Shown here: piece after piece, positions 33,199-42,310 of the stretch | Layout of the letters: the number at the start of each line of letters is the position of its first letter | Numbering within the stretch: the first letter of the stretch is position 1 | The notes under the pieces: generated by a model | What the model was told of the DNA's origin: nothing | Seen by the model: the letters and a program-made list of their open reading frames with translations, nothing else | The model's database searches: none | DNA from: Chryseobacterium herbae | GTDB taxonomy: Bacteria > Bacteroidota > Bacteroidia > Flavobacteriales > Weeksellaceae | Length of the DNA stretch: 64,000 nucleotides | Reading direction: 5' to 3' | Assembly: GCF_025154075.1 (NCBI RefSeq) | Contig: NZ_JAOAMU010000001.1 | Span: forward strand, 1,333,608-1,397,607 | Made by a program: the position numbers and the translations under genes

Positions 33199-33768
33199 TT
33201 AGAAGAATTTTCCTCTCTGTCTCATATTCGGGTTGTGCATGTGTTTCTGCATGGAAGGCATTTTCAGCTGATCTTTCATCATTTTGATCTGATCCGCCAT
33301 CATTCCTGCCGTGTCTAATCTTTTAGCCTCATCCAGAAGCTTCTGCCCTTCCTGTTTTCTTCCTTTAGAAATGGCTGCTGCGGCAAGATTCAATGTTGCC
33401 ATTGCTCTGTCGTGCTTCATATTCAGACCGTATTCCAAAGCTTTTTTCATCAGCGGTTCCACTTTCGCAGGATGTTCCTGAGCTTGGGTCAGTCCTTGTA
33501 AATAGTGGAAATATCCATACTGGGATTTATGAAGCTGCGCCTTATAATTGGTGATTCCGTTTAACCATTTTGAGGCTTTTTCCATATTTTGTTTTCTCAG
33601 CTGCCAGAAGGCAAGAAGGATATATTCATTTTTGATGAAAAGTATAATAGGCAGTGCTGCAAGAAGGAATACGACAATCCCCCAGCCCAGACTTCTTGTG
33701 AAAATCATCATATAAAGTCCTAAAAGGATAAGAACTGCTGCAATTACAATTTTTATGTACTTATTCAT
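33199..33768 (-). CDS. Membrane protein with helical (TPR-like) repeats
   Basis: The 189-residue product has two adjacent membrane helices (residues ~6-25 and ~27-46) and a cytosolic helical part with pairs of helices like TPR repeats (KASKWLNGITNYKAQLHKSQYGYFHYLQGL, and KGRKQEGQKLLDEAKRL). The tail is rich in Met, Lys and His. The family is conserved in Flavobacteriia, but the function is unknown to me. It shares strand with folA, separated by a heptamer array. Confidence 0.75.
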   Translation of the reverse strand: MNKYIKIVIAAVLILLGLYMMIFTRSLGWGIVVFLLAALPIILFIKNEYILLAFWQLRKQNMEKASKWLNGITNYKAQLHKSQYGYFHYLQGLTQAQEHPAKVEPLMKKALEYGLNMKHDRAMATLNLAAAAISKGRKQEGQKLLDEAKRLDTAGMMADQIKMMKDQLKMPSMQKHMHNPNMRQRGKFF

Positions 33769-33800
33769 TGTTCAATTTTAAGAGTGCAAAGATAGAAAAT

Positions 33801-33835
33801 TTAGAGGTTAGAAGCTAGAGGTTACGAATTAGAAT
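33801..33835. repeat. Degenerate heptamer array
   Basis: Five 7-nt units run in register, TTAGAGG, TTAGAAG and relatives, between the membrane protein gene and folA. No complementary arm is seen next to it. Confidence 0.6.
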
Positions 33836-33843
33836 TTTCATAA

Positions 33844-34338
33844 CTATTCCGTCTTGATTCGCTCATATGTCTGAAAGGAGAAATCATATTCATTCTTTTC
33901 GTCTTTTTCATGAAAAACTTCTTCAGTTTTTTTCCAGACATTAGGATTGATCTTTGGAAAGAAAGTATCTGCCTGAAGATCAGCTTTCACTAAAGTCACT
34001 TCCAGTTTATCCACGATCTCCATGGTCTGTTCATAGATATTTCCACCGCCGATGATGAACACATTTTCATCAATTTTTTTGGCAAATTTTACGGCTTCCT
34101 TAATGCTTCCCACGATCAGAATACCTTCCTCAAACCAGTTTTTCTTTCTGGAAATAACAATATTCGTACGGTTTGGTAACGGTTTCCCTATACTTTCATA
34201 GGTCTTTCTTCCCATGATAATAGGATGTCCGGAAGTCATATCTTTAAAGTGTTTCAGGTCTTTCGGAAGATGCCACAGCAGTTTGTTTTCAAAACCGATC
34301 TCGTTCTTCTCACCCATAGCCACCACTATTGTTGTCAT
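33844..34338 (-). CDS. folA: Dihydrofolate reductase
   Basis: The 164-residue enzyme begins MTTIVVAMGEKNEIGFENKLLWHLPKDLKHFK, with the catalytic acid in the WHLPKDL segment, then IIMGRKTYESIG and FIIGGGNIYEQ for NADPH binding. It reduces dihydrofolate to tetrahydrofolate. Length is normal and no resistance-type change can be judged. It diverges from the lemA operon; each has its own -7 element. Confidence 0.96.
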   Translation of the reverse strand: MTTIVVAMGEKNEIGFENKLLWHLPKDLKHFKDMTSGHPIIMGRKTYESIGKPLPNRTNIVISRKKNWFEEGILIVGSIKEAVKFAKKIDENVFIIGGGNIYEQTMEIVDKLEVTLVKADLQADTFFPKINPNVWKKTEEVFHEKDEKNEYDFSFQTYERIKTE

Positions 34339-34353
34339 TCTAATAATTTTTTA

Positions 34354-34381
34354 CAAAATTAGCACATAATTTGTATATTTG
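34354..34381. promoter_or_regulatory. Divergent -7 elements for folA and lemA
   Basis: On the minus strand TAATTTTG (34361-34354) faces folA; on the + strand TATATTTG (34374-34381) faces lemA. The two lie 12 bp apart, so the promoters must overlap. Confidence 0.55.
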
Positions 34382-34411
34382 ATTAGCACAAAAAATTAAA
34401 AAAAATAAACT

Positions 34412-35017
34412 ATGAAAAATAAAGGCTGCCTGAGCGCAGGAACTATCGGTATTGCTCTGCTAATCATTGTAGGTGTACTATTCTTCTGGGGGAAAAACGG
34501 GTATAATAATTTTGTTTCGAAAGAACAGAACGTGAATTCCAAATGGTCTAATATTGAAACAGTATATCAGAAAAGGGCCAATCTTATTCCGAATCTTGAA
34601 AGAACCGTGAAATCCTATTCAAAATTTGAACAGGAAACATTAACGAAAGTGGTTGAAGCACGTTCTAAAGCGACTTCCATCCAAATCGATCCTTCGAATA
34701 TGACAGAAGCTGATCTGGCGAAATTCCAGGCTGCACAGGGAGAACTTTCCGGAGCATTAAGCAGATTAATGGCTGTGGTAGAATCTTATCCGAATTTAAA
34801 AGCGGACCAGCAGTATATCAACTTCCAGAGAGAGTTTACAGCGATCGAAAACAGTATCAGAACCGAAACGGTTTATTATAACGACGCTGCCAAAGATTAC
34901 AATACAACGATCAAAACGTTCCCGAACAATATTCTGGCGAACTTTACCAACTTTAAAGAAAAACCATTCTTCAAGGCTGAAGCCGGTGCAGAAAAAGCAC
35001 CTGAAGTATTTAAATAA
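34412..35017 (+). CDS. lemA: LemA family protein
   Basis: The 201-residue product has one N-terminal membrane helix (residues ~9-26) and the LemA helical domain: NVNSKWSNIETVYQKRANLIPNLERTVKSY, with the family's YNxxV-type stretch and TIKTFPNNILANF near the end. LemA proteins are membrane-anchored and often paired with TPM-domain proteins, as here. The stop overlaps the next ATG (TAATG), so translation is coupled. Confidence 0.93.
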   Translation: MKNKGCLSAGTIGIALLIIVGVLFFWGKNGYNNFVSKEQNVNSKWSNIETVYQKRANLIPNLERTVKSYSKFEQETLTKVVEARSKATSIQIDPSNMTEADLAKFQAAQGELSGALSRLMAVVESYPNLKADQQYINFQREFTAIENSIRTETVYYNDAAKDYNTTIKTFPNNILANFTNFKEKPFFKAEAGAEKAPEVFK

Positions 35018-35445
35018 TGAGCCGTTTTCTGACAAATCAGCAAATCACTTCTCTTGTGGAAGCGGTACAGTCGGCAGAAGAACATTCTACAGGCGAGATC
35101 CGTATCCATATTGACTCGAACACCGAGGCCCAAAATGCACAGACCGCATTTGAAGTTTTCAAAGAACTCTGTATGAATAAAACTGCCGACAGAAATGCTG
35201 TGCTTTTTCATGTGAATTTCGAACAGAAATATCTGACCATCATTGGCGATATCGGAATCCATGACAAAGTACACCAGTCGTATTGGGATCATCTCCACGA
35301 CTATATTGCCGCTGAATTTGCCAAAGGAAATTATTATAAAGCTTTAAAAAGTGGCATCCTGGAAACCGGTCTTGAATTAAAAAAATATTTTCCTGTTCAG
35401 GGAAAAAATCCCAATCAGCTCTCTAATGAAATTACGTTCTCTTAA
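35017..35445 (+). CDS. TPM-domain protein, soluble
   Basis: The 142-residue product is a short TPM (TPM_phosphatase) domain: TGEIRIHIDSNTE, FHVNFEQKYLTIIGDIGIHDKV and YYKALKSGILETGLELKKYF. It has no signal peptide. Related domains in plants aid photosystem II repair and show weak phosphatase activity; the bacterial role is unclear. It overlaps both lemA (1 bp) and the next gene (20 bp), so the three form one tight operon. Confidence 0.88.
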   Translation: MSRFLTNQQITSLVEAVQSAEEHSTGEIRIHIDSNTEAQNAQTAFEVFKELCMNKTADRNAVLFHVNFEQKYLTIIGDIGIHDKVHQSYWDHLHDYIAAEFAKGNYYKALKSGILETGLELKKYFPVQGKNPNQLSNEITFS

Positions 35446-36238
35446 ACTTGTATTTTCATTTTTACTCTTCTGCTTTTACACTTTTGTATCAGCACAATAC
35501 ACGATTCCGCAAAAACCTGCGGTTCTGTATCCTGTGTTTGATGAAGCAGGACTGTTGACGCAGCAGCAAAAAGATGAGCTAAACAATAAACTGATCAAGT
35601 TTGCAGATTCTACTTCTACGGAAATTGAAGTGATTATCATCCGTTCCACAAAAGGGGAAGATGTCAATTTTCTGGCAACCATGTTCGGTCAGCAATGGAA
35701 AATTGGAAAAAAAGATGTAGATAACGGGGTCGTTTTCCTTATTGCGACAGAAGACAAAACCATGTCTATCCAGCAGGGACGCGCTGTAGAACAGTATCTT
35801 ACTGCTTCTGTGGCGGGACAGATCCTCGATTATATCGTCACGCCTAATTTCAGGCAGGGACAATGGTACGAAGGTATCAACCGCGGTACCTCAGCCATTA
35901 TGGAGGCTGTTCAGGGGAAATTCAAACCTACGGAAACCTCAGCACCTTCAGGCAATGGAAGTGCTTTTAAAATTATTCTGATCGCCTTTGTCATTTTTAT
36001 CATTCTCGCCTTTCTCTTCGGAGGTAAAGGCGGAGGACGTGGCGGCGGCAATAATGATGATGACGACGTGATTATCACCAGAAGAGGACGCAGAAATTAT
36101 CCAGGTGGATTCTTCCCATTCCCGGGCAGCTTCGGAGGAGGTTTTGGTGGTGGAAGTTCCGGTGGCGGCGGAGGTGGATTCGGCGGCTTTGGCGGCGGAG
36201 GAAGCTTTGGTGGCGGTGGTGCTTCGGGTGGATGGTAA
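35426..36238 (+). CDS. TPM-domain membrane protein with Gly-rich tail (YgcG-like)
   Basis: The 270-residue product has a signal peptide (residues ~1-23, ending SAQ), a TPM domain (residues ~28-165, EIEVIIIRSTKGEDV and DNGVVFLIATEDKTMSIQQG), a membrane helix near 183-199, and a long Gly/Ser/Phe-rich tail after a DDDD cluster. The same layout is found in YgcG. The TPM domain should face the periplasm and the tail the cytosol. The operon with LemA and a soluble TPM protein suggests one membrane-associated complex. Confidence 0.9.
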   Translation: MKLRSLKLVFSFLLFCFYTFVSAQYTIPQKPAVLYPVFDEAGLLTQQQKDELNNKLIKFADSTSTEIEVIIIRSTKGEDVNFLATMFGQQWKIGKKDVDNGVVFLIATEDKTMSIQQGRAVEQYLTASVAGQILDYIVTPNFRQGQWYEGINRGTSAIMEAVQGKFKPTETSAPSGNGSAFKIILIAFVIFIILAFLFGGKGGGRGGGNNDDDDVIITRRGRRNYPGGFFPFPGSFGGGFGGGSSGGGGGGFGGFGGGGSFGGGGASGGW

Positions 36239-36261
36239 ACAGAAATAACAAAATTCAATAT

Positions 36262-36286
36262 AATCGGGCTGATAGCCCGATTTTTT
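36262..36286 (+). terminator. Rho-independent terminator
   Basis: A 9-bp GC-rich stem (36262-36270 with 36274-36282) with a 3-nt loop ends in six Ts, closing the lemA-TPM operon. Confidence 0.9.
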
Positions 36287-36426
36287 ATTTAATACGCTAA
36301 AATACCATCGTTTCTTTGCCTTATCTTAATGTTAAATTCAACTTTACATATTAAAAAATTAACAAAACCACTCAAAATCCGTCTTTTATCCAATTTTTTT
36401 TCGTTATATTTACTGAAAACAGGTTT

Positions 36427-36948
36427 ATGAAGAAGACGCTGGTAGTTTTTGCACATCCCTATTTAGAGCACTCCAATTCCAACGTAGAGCTTTTTAATTT
36501 CTATGTCCGCCACCAGCATTTTACCCTCAGAGATCTTTACGAAGAATATCCGGATTTTCATATCGCGGCATTCAGGGAGAGAAAAAGGTTAAGAAATTAT
36601 GACCGTTTTATTTTCCAATTCCCGCTGATCTGGTTCGGAATGCCTCCTTTATTAAGATTATGGATCGATGAAGTTTTCGACAGAGACTGGCTCAGAGAAG
36701 GCGAAACCAATCCTCTTGAAGGGAAAGAAATCTACATCCTGATCACCACCGGCGGAAAAGAAAGATCGTTCACTAAAACCGGGACATACCAATACACCGT
36801 GGAAGAACTGGTCAGCGGACTGATCGTATCCTTAAAGGTTTTCAAGGCGGATATCAAGCATATCAAGATCGTTTACGAAGCCAATAAACTGAGCAAAAAA
36901 GACATTATTTTACATAAAAAAGAATTTACAGAACTTCTCAATCAATAG
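36427..36948 (+). CDS. KefF-like NAD(P)H oxidoreductase
   Basis: The 173-residue flavodoxin-fold protein has VVFAHPYLEHSNSN at the N-terminus, FQFPLIWFGMPPLLRLWIDEVF for FMN binding and a TTGGKERSF motif. It matches KefF/MdaB-type quinone reductases, which bind KefC and activate it. The CPA2 antiporter gene begins 3 bp after its stop, so the pair is one operon and a Kef-like role is likely. A weak -7 match (TATATTTA) lies about 20 bp upstream. Confidence 0.9.
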   Translation: MKKTLVVFAHPYLEHSNSNVELFNFYVRHQHFTLRDLYEEYPDFHIAAFRERKRLRNYDRFIFQFPLIWFGMPPLLRLWIDEVFDRDWLREGETNPLEGKEIYILITTGGKERSFTKTGTYQYTVEELVSGLIVSLKVFKADIKHIKIVYEANKLSKKDIILHKKEFTELLNQ

Positions 36949-36951
36949 CGT

Positions 36952-38838
36952 ATGGAATCCAGCTTAGCGATGAATACATTACTTTTCTTAGGTGTAGCCA
37001 TTATTATGGTTCCGCTGGCGAGAAAATTTGGACTAAGCTCAGTGATCGGGTATATTTTAGGAGGTATTATCATTGGTCCTTATGTTCTGCGTCTTACCGG
37101 AAAAGATGTCAATGATATTATGCATGCCAGTGAATTTGGAGTGATTATGCTTCTATTTTTAGTGGGACTAGAGCTCGAACCGCGGAAATTCTGGGAAATG
37201 CGGAAGAAAATTATGGGCCTCGGGCTGACGCAGATGTTGCTTTCTATTTCATTGCTGTTTCTCGTTTTCATTAGTGCCGGATGGAGAATAGACAAAGCTA
37301 TTGCCATTGCGATGTGTTTTGCGCTTTCTTCTACCGCAATTGTACTGCAGACCCTTCAGGAAAAAAATAATTTTAAAACGATGGCTGGAGAAGCTTCGTT
37401 CTCTACCCTTCTTTTTCAAGATATTGCGGTGATCCCTATTCTGGCTATCCTCCCACTTATTGCTAATTACAAAGCCAGTCATCACGATAACGAAATTCAG
37501 ATCATCATCCAGAAACTTCCGGAATGGCTGCAGGCCGGAACTGTAATTTTAGGAGTTGCCATTTTGATTCTTTTGGGAAGGTATGTATTTGTCCCTTTCT
37601 TACGATACGTTTCAAAATCCGGAATGACGGAATTGTTGACCGCTTCTTCCCTATTCCTCGTGATTGGGGTTTCAGAACTTATGGCTGCAATTGGTCTTTC
37701 TCCTGCTTTGGGAGCTTTCCTCGCCGGTGTCATGCTTGCCAACAGTGAATTCCGGCATGAGCTGGAAGCACAGATTAATCCTTTTAAAGGACTGCTTTTA
37801 GCGGTATTCTTTGTAAGCGTTGGGTCTACCATTAATTTTAATATCATTCAGCAGGATCCACTGTTTATTTTCTCTACTGTTTTTGCAGTATTGGCCGTGA
37901 AATTTTTGGTTCTGTATGGCATCGGAAAGTTTTTCAAAATCGATACCCCGCAGAGTTTGTTTTACGCTTTTGCTCTTTCTCAGGTGGGTGAATTTGCTTT
38001 TGTACTGATCAATTATGCTTCGGATCTTTATCTGTTAAGCCCTGAACTCAATGCACAAATGATGGCCGTTACAGCAATTACCATGTGCATCACTCCTATT
38101 CTTCTGATCATTAACGATCGGTTTATTACGCCTAAATTTATCAAAGAGATTCCTGATGAAGAGAACGATTTCAATATTCTGGACAATGATGTAAGCCAGA
38201 AGAAAATTATTATTGTTGGTTTCGGACACTTTGGAAGCACGGTAGGCCGTCTTTTAAAGGCAAATAAAATATCAGCAACCGTTCTGGACAGAGACTCAGA
38301 TCGGGTGAAATTATTGAGAAGCCACGGTTTTAAAGTGTATTATGGAGATGCTACAAGAATTCCCACTTTAAGGGCGGCGGGTATTGAAGATGCTGAAATT
38401 TTAGTTTTGTGTCTCGATGACCGGGATGACAATAAATTCATTGCAGATCTCGTACGTGAACATTATCCAACGGTTAAAATTTTTGTACGGGCTAAGAACA
38501 GAATCGATGCCTATGATTACCTCAACAATGGTATTGAAAACATTTACCGTGAAACATTGGGAACCGCCGTGGATATGGCTGTAGATCTTCTTCATGAGAC
38601 CGGGATGAGGAAATATGCGGCAAGACGTCTGGGACAAAGATTTATGGCTATAGACAAGGCATCTATCCGAAGGCTGTCCAAGGCAAAGGATGATGATGAA
38701 ATCTTAACATTCACCACAAAAGAAATCCTCCAGCGTGAGGAGGAATTATTAGCTTATGATAATCTTAATTTTGATAATAGAAACTGGGAAGGCTCCTCGT
38801 CAGTAGATGACGATAATGACGAGGAAACTCCCAATTGA
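36952..38838 (+). CDS. CPA2 cation:proton antiporter (KefB/KefC-like) with RCK domain
   Basis: The 628-residue product has about 12 membrane helices (residues ~8-395) of the Na+/H+ exchanger fold, including ALSSTAIVLQTL and LGAFLAGVMLANSEFRHELEAQINPFKGLLLAVFFVSVG, then an RCK_N domain (GFGHFGSTVGRLL, NAD-binding, from ~residue 420) and an acidic tail. Kef systems export potassium to acidify the cytosol during electrophile stress. The KefF-like partner is immediately upstream. The stop is 1 bp from the convergent next gene. Confidence 0.92.
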   Translation: MESSLAMNTLLFLGVAIIMVPLARKFGLSSVIGYILGGIIIGPYVLRLTGKDVNDIMHASEFGVIMLLFLVGLELEPRKFWEMRKKIMGLGLTQMLLSISLLFLVFISAGWRIDKAIAIAMCFALSSTAIVLQTLQEKNNFKTMAGEASFSTLLFQDIAVIPILAILPLIANYKASHHDNEIQIIIQKLPEWLQAGTVILGVAILILLGRYVFVPFLRYVSKSGMTELLTASSLFLVIGVSELMAAIGLSPALGAFLAGVMLANSEFRHELEAQINPFKGLLLAVFFVSVGSTINFNIIQQDPLFIFSTVFAVLAVKFLVLYGIGKFFKIDTPQSLFYAFALSQVGEFAFVLINYASDLYLLSPELNAQMMAVTAITMCITPILLIINDRFITPKFIKEIPDEENDFNILDNDVSQKKIIIVGFGHFGSTVGRLLKANKISATVLDRDSDRVKLLRSHGFKVYYGDATRIPTLRAAGIEDAEILVLCLDDRDDNKFIADLVREHYPTVKIFVRAKNRIDAYDYLNNGIENIYRETLGTAVDMAVDLLHETGMRKYAARRLGQRFMAIDKASIRRLSKAKDDDEILTFTTKEILQREEELLAYDNLNFDNRNWEGSSSVDDDNDEETPN

Positions 38839-38839
38839 T

Positions 38840-39667
38840 TTATTGAATACTGACGCTTCCGCCACTACTTTCCTGCTTGGTTATGTTTTTAAGCTCTCCT
38901 TTTTTGGAAACATCTACACTTCCTCCTGAAGAAGCTTCGGCATTCAGTGAATTCACAGCACTTACCTGAAGGCTTCCTCCGCTGGATGCATCAGCTTTTA
39001 CATTGTCTGCAATAAGATCTTTGGCTGAAACACTACTGCCTGATGAAGAACTGATCTCGGTATTTTTGCTTTTCCCTGAAATATCAAGGCTTGCTGCTGA
39101 GGAAGCTTCAATATCAAGATCCACTGCCCATACTTTTCCTTTATAACTGCTGCTGCTTCCCGCTGAGATATCGAAATCATTGGCTTCAAGATCTCCAGAA
39201 ACACTGGCTGCACTGGATATATCAATGCTTACTTTTTCCTGTGTGAATTTATCTTTTATACTGATGCTTGCTGCGGAATTGGCCGTAAGTTTTGAGAAAT
39301 CTTTCGTGTAGATATTAGCCTTTACATTATGGCTGTTCATCACTCTGATACCTTTTTTGTAATGGATATGAAGCTTTCCGCCATCGTTGTCCACTAGGAT
39401 CTCATTGATGATATTATCCGGTGCGGAAATCACCACTTTCTCTACGTCAGATTTGATCACCTCAGCATCGATAGCCTGAGATACTTCTATTTCGTCGAAA
39501 TCTCCGTTAAATGTTTTCTCTTTAACCGGACCGCTGTCTTTGTCGATTACCTTGTCTACCCACCCGTTATCATTATTGTCATTATCATTGCTTCTTTTAT
39601 TATGATTTTCATTGCATGAGGCCATCAGCGCGAAGGCTGATACCATAAAAAGAGTTGTTGATTTCAT
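38840..39667 (-). CDS. Head GIN (DUF2807) domain lipoprotein
   Basis: The 275-residue product has a signal ending in a lipobox (ALMASC, C18), an Asn/Asp-rich linker, and a head-GIN domain (residues ~60-275) formed of parallel beta-helix-like turns with repeated SSGGS and SSAAS patterns. Such proteins are envelope-associated; function is unclear. It converges with the antiporter gene with a 1-bp gap and no terminator between them, so 3' ends of the transcripts may overlap. Confidence 0.85.
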   Translation of the reverse strand: MKSTTLFMVSAFALMASCNENHNKRSNDNDNNDNGWVDKVIDKDSGPVKEKTFNGDFDEIEVSQAIDAEVIKSDVEKVVISAPDNIINEILVDNDGGKLHIHYKKGIRVMNSHNVKANIYTKDFSKLTANSAASISIKDKFTQEKVSIDISSAASVSGDLEANDFDISAGSSSSYKGKVWAVDLDIEASSAASLDISGKSKNTEISSSSGSSVSAKDLIADNVKADASSGGSLQVSAVNSLNAEASSGGSVDVSKKGELKNITKQESSGGSVSIQ

Positions 39668-39726
39668 GTTTACTGCGTTTATAAATTAAGTTTTTAATAT
39701 CTTTATACTTTAATAACAACTAATTT

Positions 39727-41868
39727 ATGAAAAATATTTCATCGGTATTGTTAATTTCTGCGCTGGCACTTAACCAATCTTGTACTACAATGAAGAAAAC
39801 CGATACTCAACAGGAAACTCCTGTTACCGATCCATCCTTATCTTCAAACCCTTTTATGAAGAAAAGCAAGCTTCAGTACGAAGCCCCGGAATTCGATAAA
39901 ATTAAAAATGAACATTTCAAACCTGCTTTCGATTTTGGACTGAAACAGCATGATGCTGAGATCCTGAAAATCGCCAACAATCCGGAAGCTCCTACTTTTG
40001 AAAACACAATTGTAGCCCTTGAAAAAAGCGGCGAAGTTTTAAAAAGAGCCACTATTGTATTTTCCAATCTTACAAGCGCGAATACCAACCCTACCCTTCA
40101 GGCTTTAGATGAAGAATTTGCTCCTATTTTTGCAGCGCATTCCGATAAAATGTACCTGAATGAAAATTTATATAAAAGAATCAAGTCCATTAAAGAAGAT
40201 GGTTTAGACTCTGAAGGAAAAAGACTTGTCCAGTTTTACAAACAAAATTTTGAGATTGCAGGGGCTAATCTTTCTGCAGCGGATAAAGAAAAATTAAAGC
40301 AGATCAACCAGGAACTGGCTTCACTTTCTACGCAATACGCCAATAAATTATTGGAAGCCAGAAAACAGGGCGGTGTATTTTTCTCTGATGCCAAAGAACT
40401 CGACGGACTTTCTGCCGATGAAATCGAAGCGGCAGCCACTGATGCTAAAACAGCAGGGCAACCGGGAAAATATCTTCTTGCCCTTCAAAATACAACGCAA
40501 CAGCCACTTCTTCAGAATCTGAAAAACAGAACTACAAGAGAAAAGCTATTCAAAGCATCATGGCTAAGAGCTGAAAAAGGCGACGGAAATGATACCCGCG
40601 AAACCATTGAAAAACTGGCTAAGTTAAGACTTAAAAAAGCTCAGACTCTTGGAAAGAAAAGCTTCGCTGAATGGAAACTTCAGGACCAGATGGCTAAAAC
40701 ACCTGAGGCAGCTACGAATCTAATGAACCAGATCGCGACTCCTGCTGTGGAAACGGCAAGACGTGAAGCAAAAGATATTCAGGACCTCATCGATCAGCAG
40801 AAAGGTGGTTTCAAAGTAGAACCATGGGACTGGAATTTCTACGCAGAGCAGGTAAGAAAAGCAAAATATGACCTTGATGAAAACCAGATCAAACCCTATT
40901 TTGAAGTGACTACTGTTTTGGAGAAAGGCGTTTTCTATGCCGCTGAAAAGTTCTACGGACTTACCTTTAAAAAGAGAACCGATCTTCCGGTTTATCACCC
41001 AGATGTAGTAACATACGAGGTTTTTGACCACGATGGAAAATCTATCGCGATCTATTATCTTGATTTCTATACCAGAGATTCTAAGAATGGTGGTGCATGG
41101 ATGAGTAATTTCGTTGAGCAGTCTTATCTTTTAGGAACAAAACCTGTGATTGTCAACTGTTATAATTACCAGAAACCGGCTCCAGGAAAACCTTCTTTAA
41201 TTAGCTATGACGATGTTTCTACGATGTTCCATGAATTTGGACACTCTATCCACGGAATGTTTGCAAGCCAGAAATATCCATCACTTTCCGGAACAAGTGT
41301 TCCGAGAGATTTTGTGGAATTCCCATCGCAGATCAATGAGCACTGGGCTTTAGATCCTGTGGTTCTTAAAAATTATGCGATTCACTACGAAACAAAACAG
41401 CCGATTCCTCAGACTTTAGTTGAAAAAATTAAAAAGGCAGCTACATTCAACCAAGGATATATGACGACAGAACTTGTTTCTGCAGCAGCTTTGGATATGG
41501 ATTGGCACACTGTAACAACTGAAAGTCAACTTATTCCTGTTCTTGACTTTGAAAAACAGTCATTGGCAAGCCATGGATTTACTTTAGCTACCGTACCTCC
41601 AAGATATCATACTCCTTATTTTGCACACATCTGGGGCGGAGGATACTCAGCTGGATATTATGCTTATTTATGGTCTGAAACGCTTGACAACGATGCATGG
41701 GAATGGATTAAAAGCAATGGCGGTCTGACCAGAGAAAACGGTGACCGTTTCAGAAAATACATTCTTTCTGTAGGAAATTCTGTAGACCTTAACCAGGCAT
41801 TCAGAGATTTTACGGGACATGATCCGGATATCAAACCTTTATTGAGAAACAGAGGTTTTATAAAATAA
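39727..41868 (+). CDS. M3 family zinc metallopeptidase (Dcp-like), lipoprotein
   Basis: The 713-residue product has a lipobox-like signal (LALNQSC, C19) and an M3 thimet/Dcp peptidase domain with HEFGHSIHG at 502-510 and the third zinc ligand in the helix about 25 residues on (FVEFPSQINEHW). Dcp enzymes release C-terminal dipeptides. E. coli Dcp is cytosolic or periplasmic; here the lipid signal suggests the envelope. It diverges from the head-GIN gene and ends in a terminator. Confidence 0.93.
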   Translation: MKNISSVLLISALALNQSCTTMKKTDTQQETPVTDPSLSSNPFMKKSKLQYEAPEFDKIKNEHFKPAFDFGLKQHDAEILKIANNPEAPTFENTIVALEKSGEVLKRATIVFSNLTSANTNPTLQALDEEFAPIFAAHSDKMYLNENLYKRIKSIKEDGLDSEGKRLVQFYKQNFEIAGANLSAADKEKLKQINQELASLSTQYANKLLEARKQGGVFFSDAKELDGLSADEIEAAATDAKTAGQPGKYLLALQNTTQQPLLQNLKNRTTREKLFKASWLRAEKGDGNDTRETIEKLAKLRLKKAQTLGKKSFAEWKLQDQMAKTPEAATNLMNQIATPAVETARREAKDIQDLIDQQKGGFKVEPWDWNFYAEQVRKAKYDLDENQIKPYFEVTTVLEKGVFYAAEKFYGLTFKKRTDLPVYHPDVVTYEVFDHDGKSIAIYYLDFYTRDSKNGGAWMSNFVEQSYLLGTKPVIVNCYNYQKPAPGKPSLISYDDVSTMFHEFGHSIHGMFASQKYPSLSGTSVPRDFVEFPSQINEHWALDPVVLKNYAIHYETKQPIPQTLVEKIKKAATFNQGYMTTELVSAAALDMDWHTVTTESQLIPVLDFEKQSLASHGFTLATVPPRYHTPYFAHIWGGGYSAGYYAYLWSETLDNDAWEWIKSNGGLTRENGDRFRKYILSVGNSVDLNQAFRDFTGHDPDIKPLLRNRGFIK

Positions 41869-41877
41869 ATTTTACAG

Positions 41878-41908
41878 AGAAGCATCCGATTGGGTGCTTC
41901 TTTTTTTT
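41878..41908 (+). terminator. Rho-independent terminator
   Basis: A 10-bp stem (41878-41887 with 41892-41901, one G-T pair) is followed by a run of Ts. It ends the M3 peptidase transcript. Confidence 0.85.
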
Positions 41909-41917
41909 ATACGTTTT

Positions 41918-42043
41918 GGCTAAAGCCGGGGATATGATTGGATATTTCCTTTAAATGGGTTAAAACCCATTCCTATTGAATAAAAGATATGATGATTTTT
42001 GAGATGTTTCTTATGCCACGGGCTAAAGCCCGTTCCTATTCAA
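41918..42043. repeat. Dispersed palindromic repeats, GGGCTAAAGCCC family (locus 3)
   Basis: A short unit lies at 41918-41927. A diverged unit (GGGTTAAAACCC) lies at 41956-41967 with the TTCCTATTGAATAA tail, and a full unit lies at 42017-42043. In the diverged unit both arms changed together, so the palindrome is kept. With the terminator and the element at 42148-42236 they occupy the 442-bp gap 41869-42310, which holds no gene. Confidence 0.75.
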
Positions 42044-42147
42044 CAAAGGATATTTCATATTCATTCTTTGTGAAGCATTCGTTTTTGGATGTTTTTTTTA
42101 TTTAACGACAACTCACAAGAATATTTTCAATAAGAACACCATTATTC

Positions 42148-42236
42148 TCACGCAAATTTTGCGGATCATACAGATGTTTACGTTATAATTTTTCGTGTTA
42201 TTTTAAATCTGTGTGATCTGCAAAATCTGCGTGAAG
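42148..42236. repeat. Inverted repeat with 9-nt period
   Basis: The arm at 42150-42176 (CACGCAAATTTTGC..) is the inverse complement of 42207-42233 with three differences. The right arm read in reverse is three 9-nt units, each ending in CAGAT. The loop is about 30 nt. Similar nonamer words (AAATCTGCG) recur at 50500-50508. Confidence 0.7.
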
Positions 42237-42284
42237 CAAGTAAAAAGTAATAGTTTTAGTGTTTTAATGAAATAAAAAATCACG

Positions 42285-42292
42285 TAAATTTG
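42285..42292 (+). promoter_or_regulatory. -7 element TAAATTTG for the ychJ-like gene
   Basis: The element contains the TTG at 42290 that could be read as a start, so translation must begin at 42302 or, with a better leader, at 42311. Confidence 0.55.
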
Positions 42293-42310
42293 TGCTTTAA
42301 AATGTATAAC

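Noticed and set aside
38836..38842. A terminator between the antiporter and head-GIN genes
   Set aside because: The stops are 1 bp apart and no hairpin with a T run is seen across the junction.
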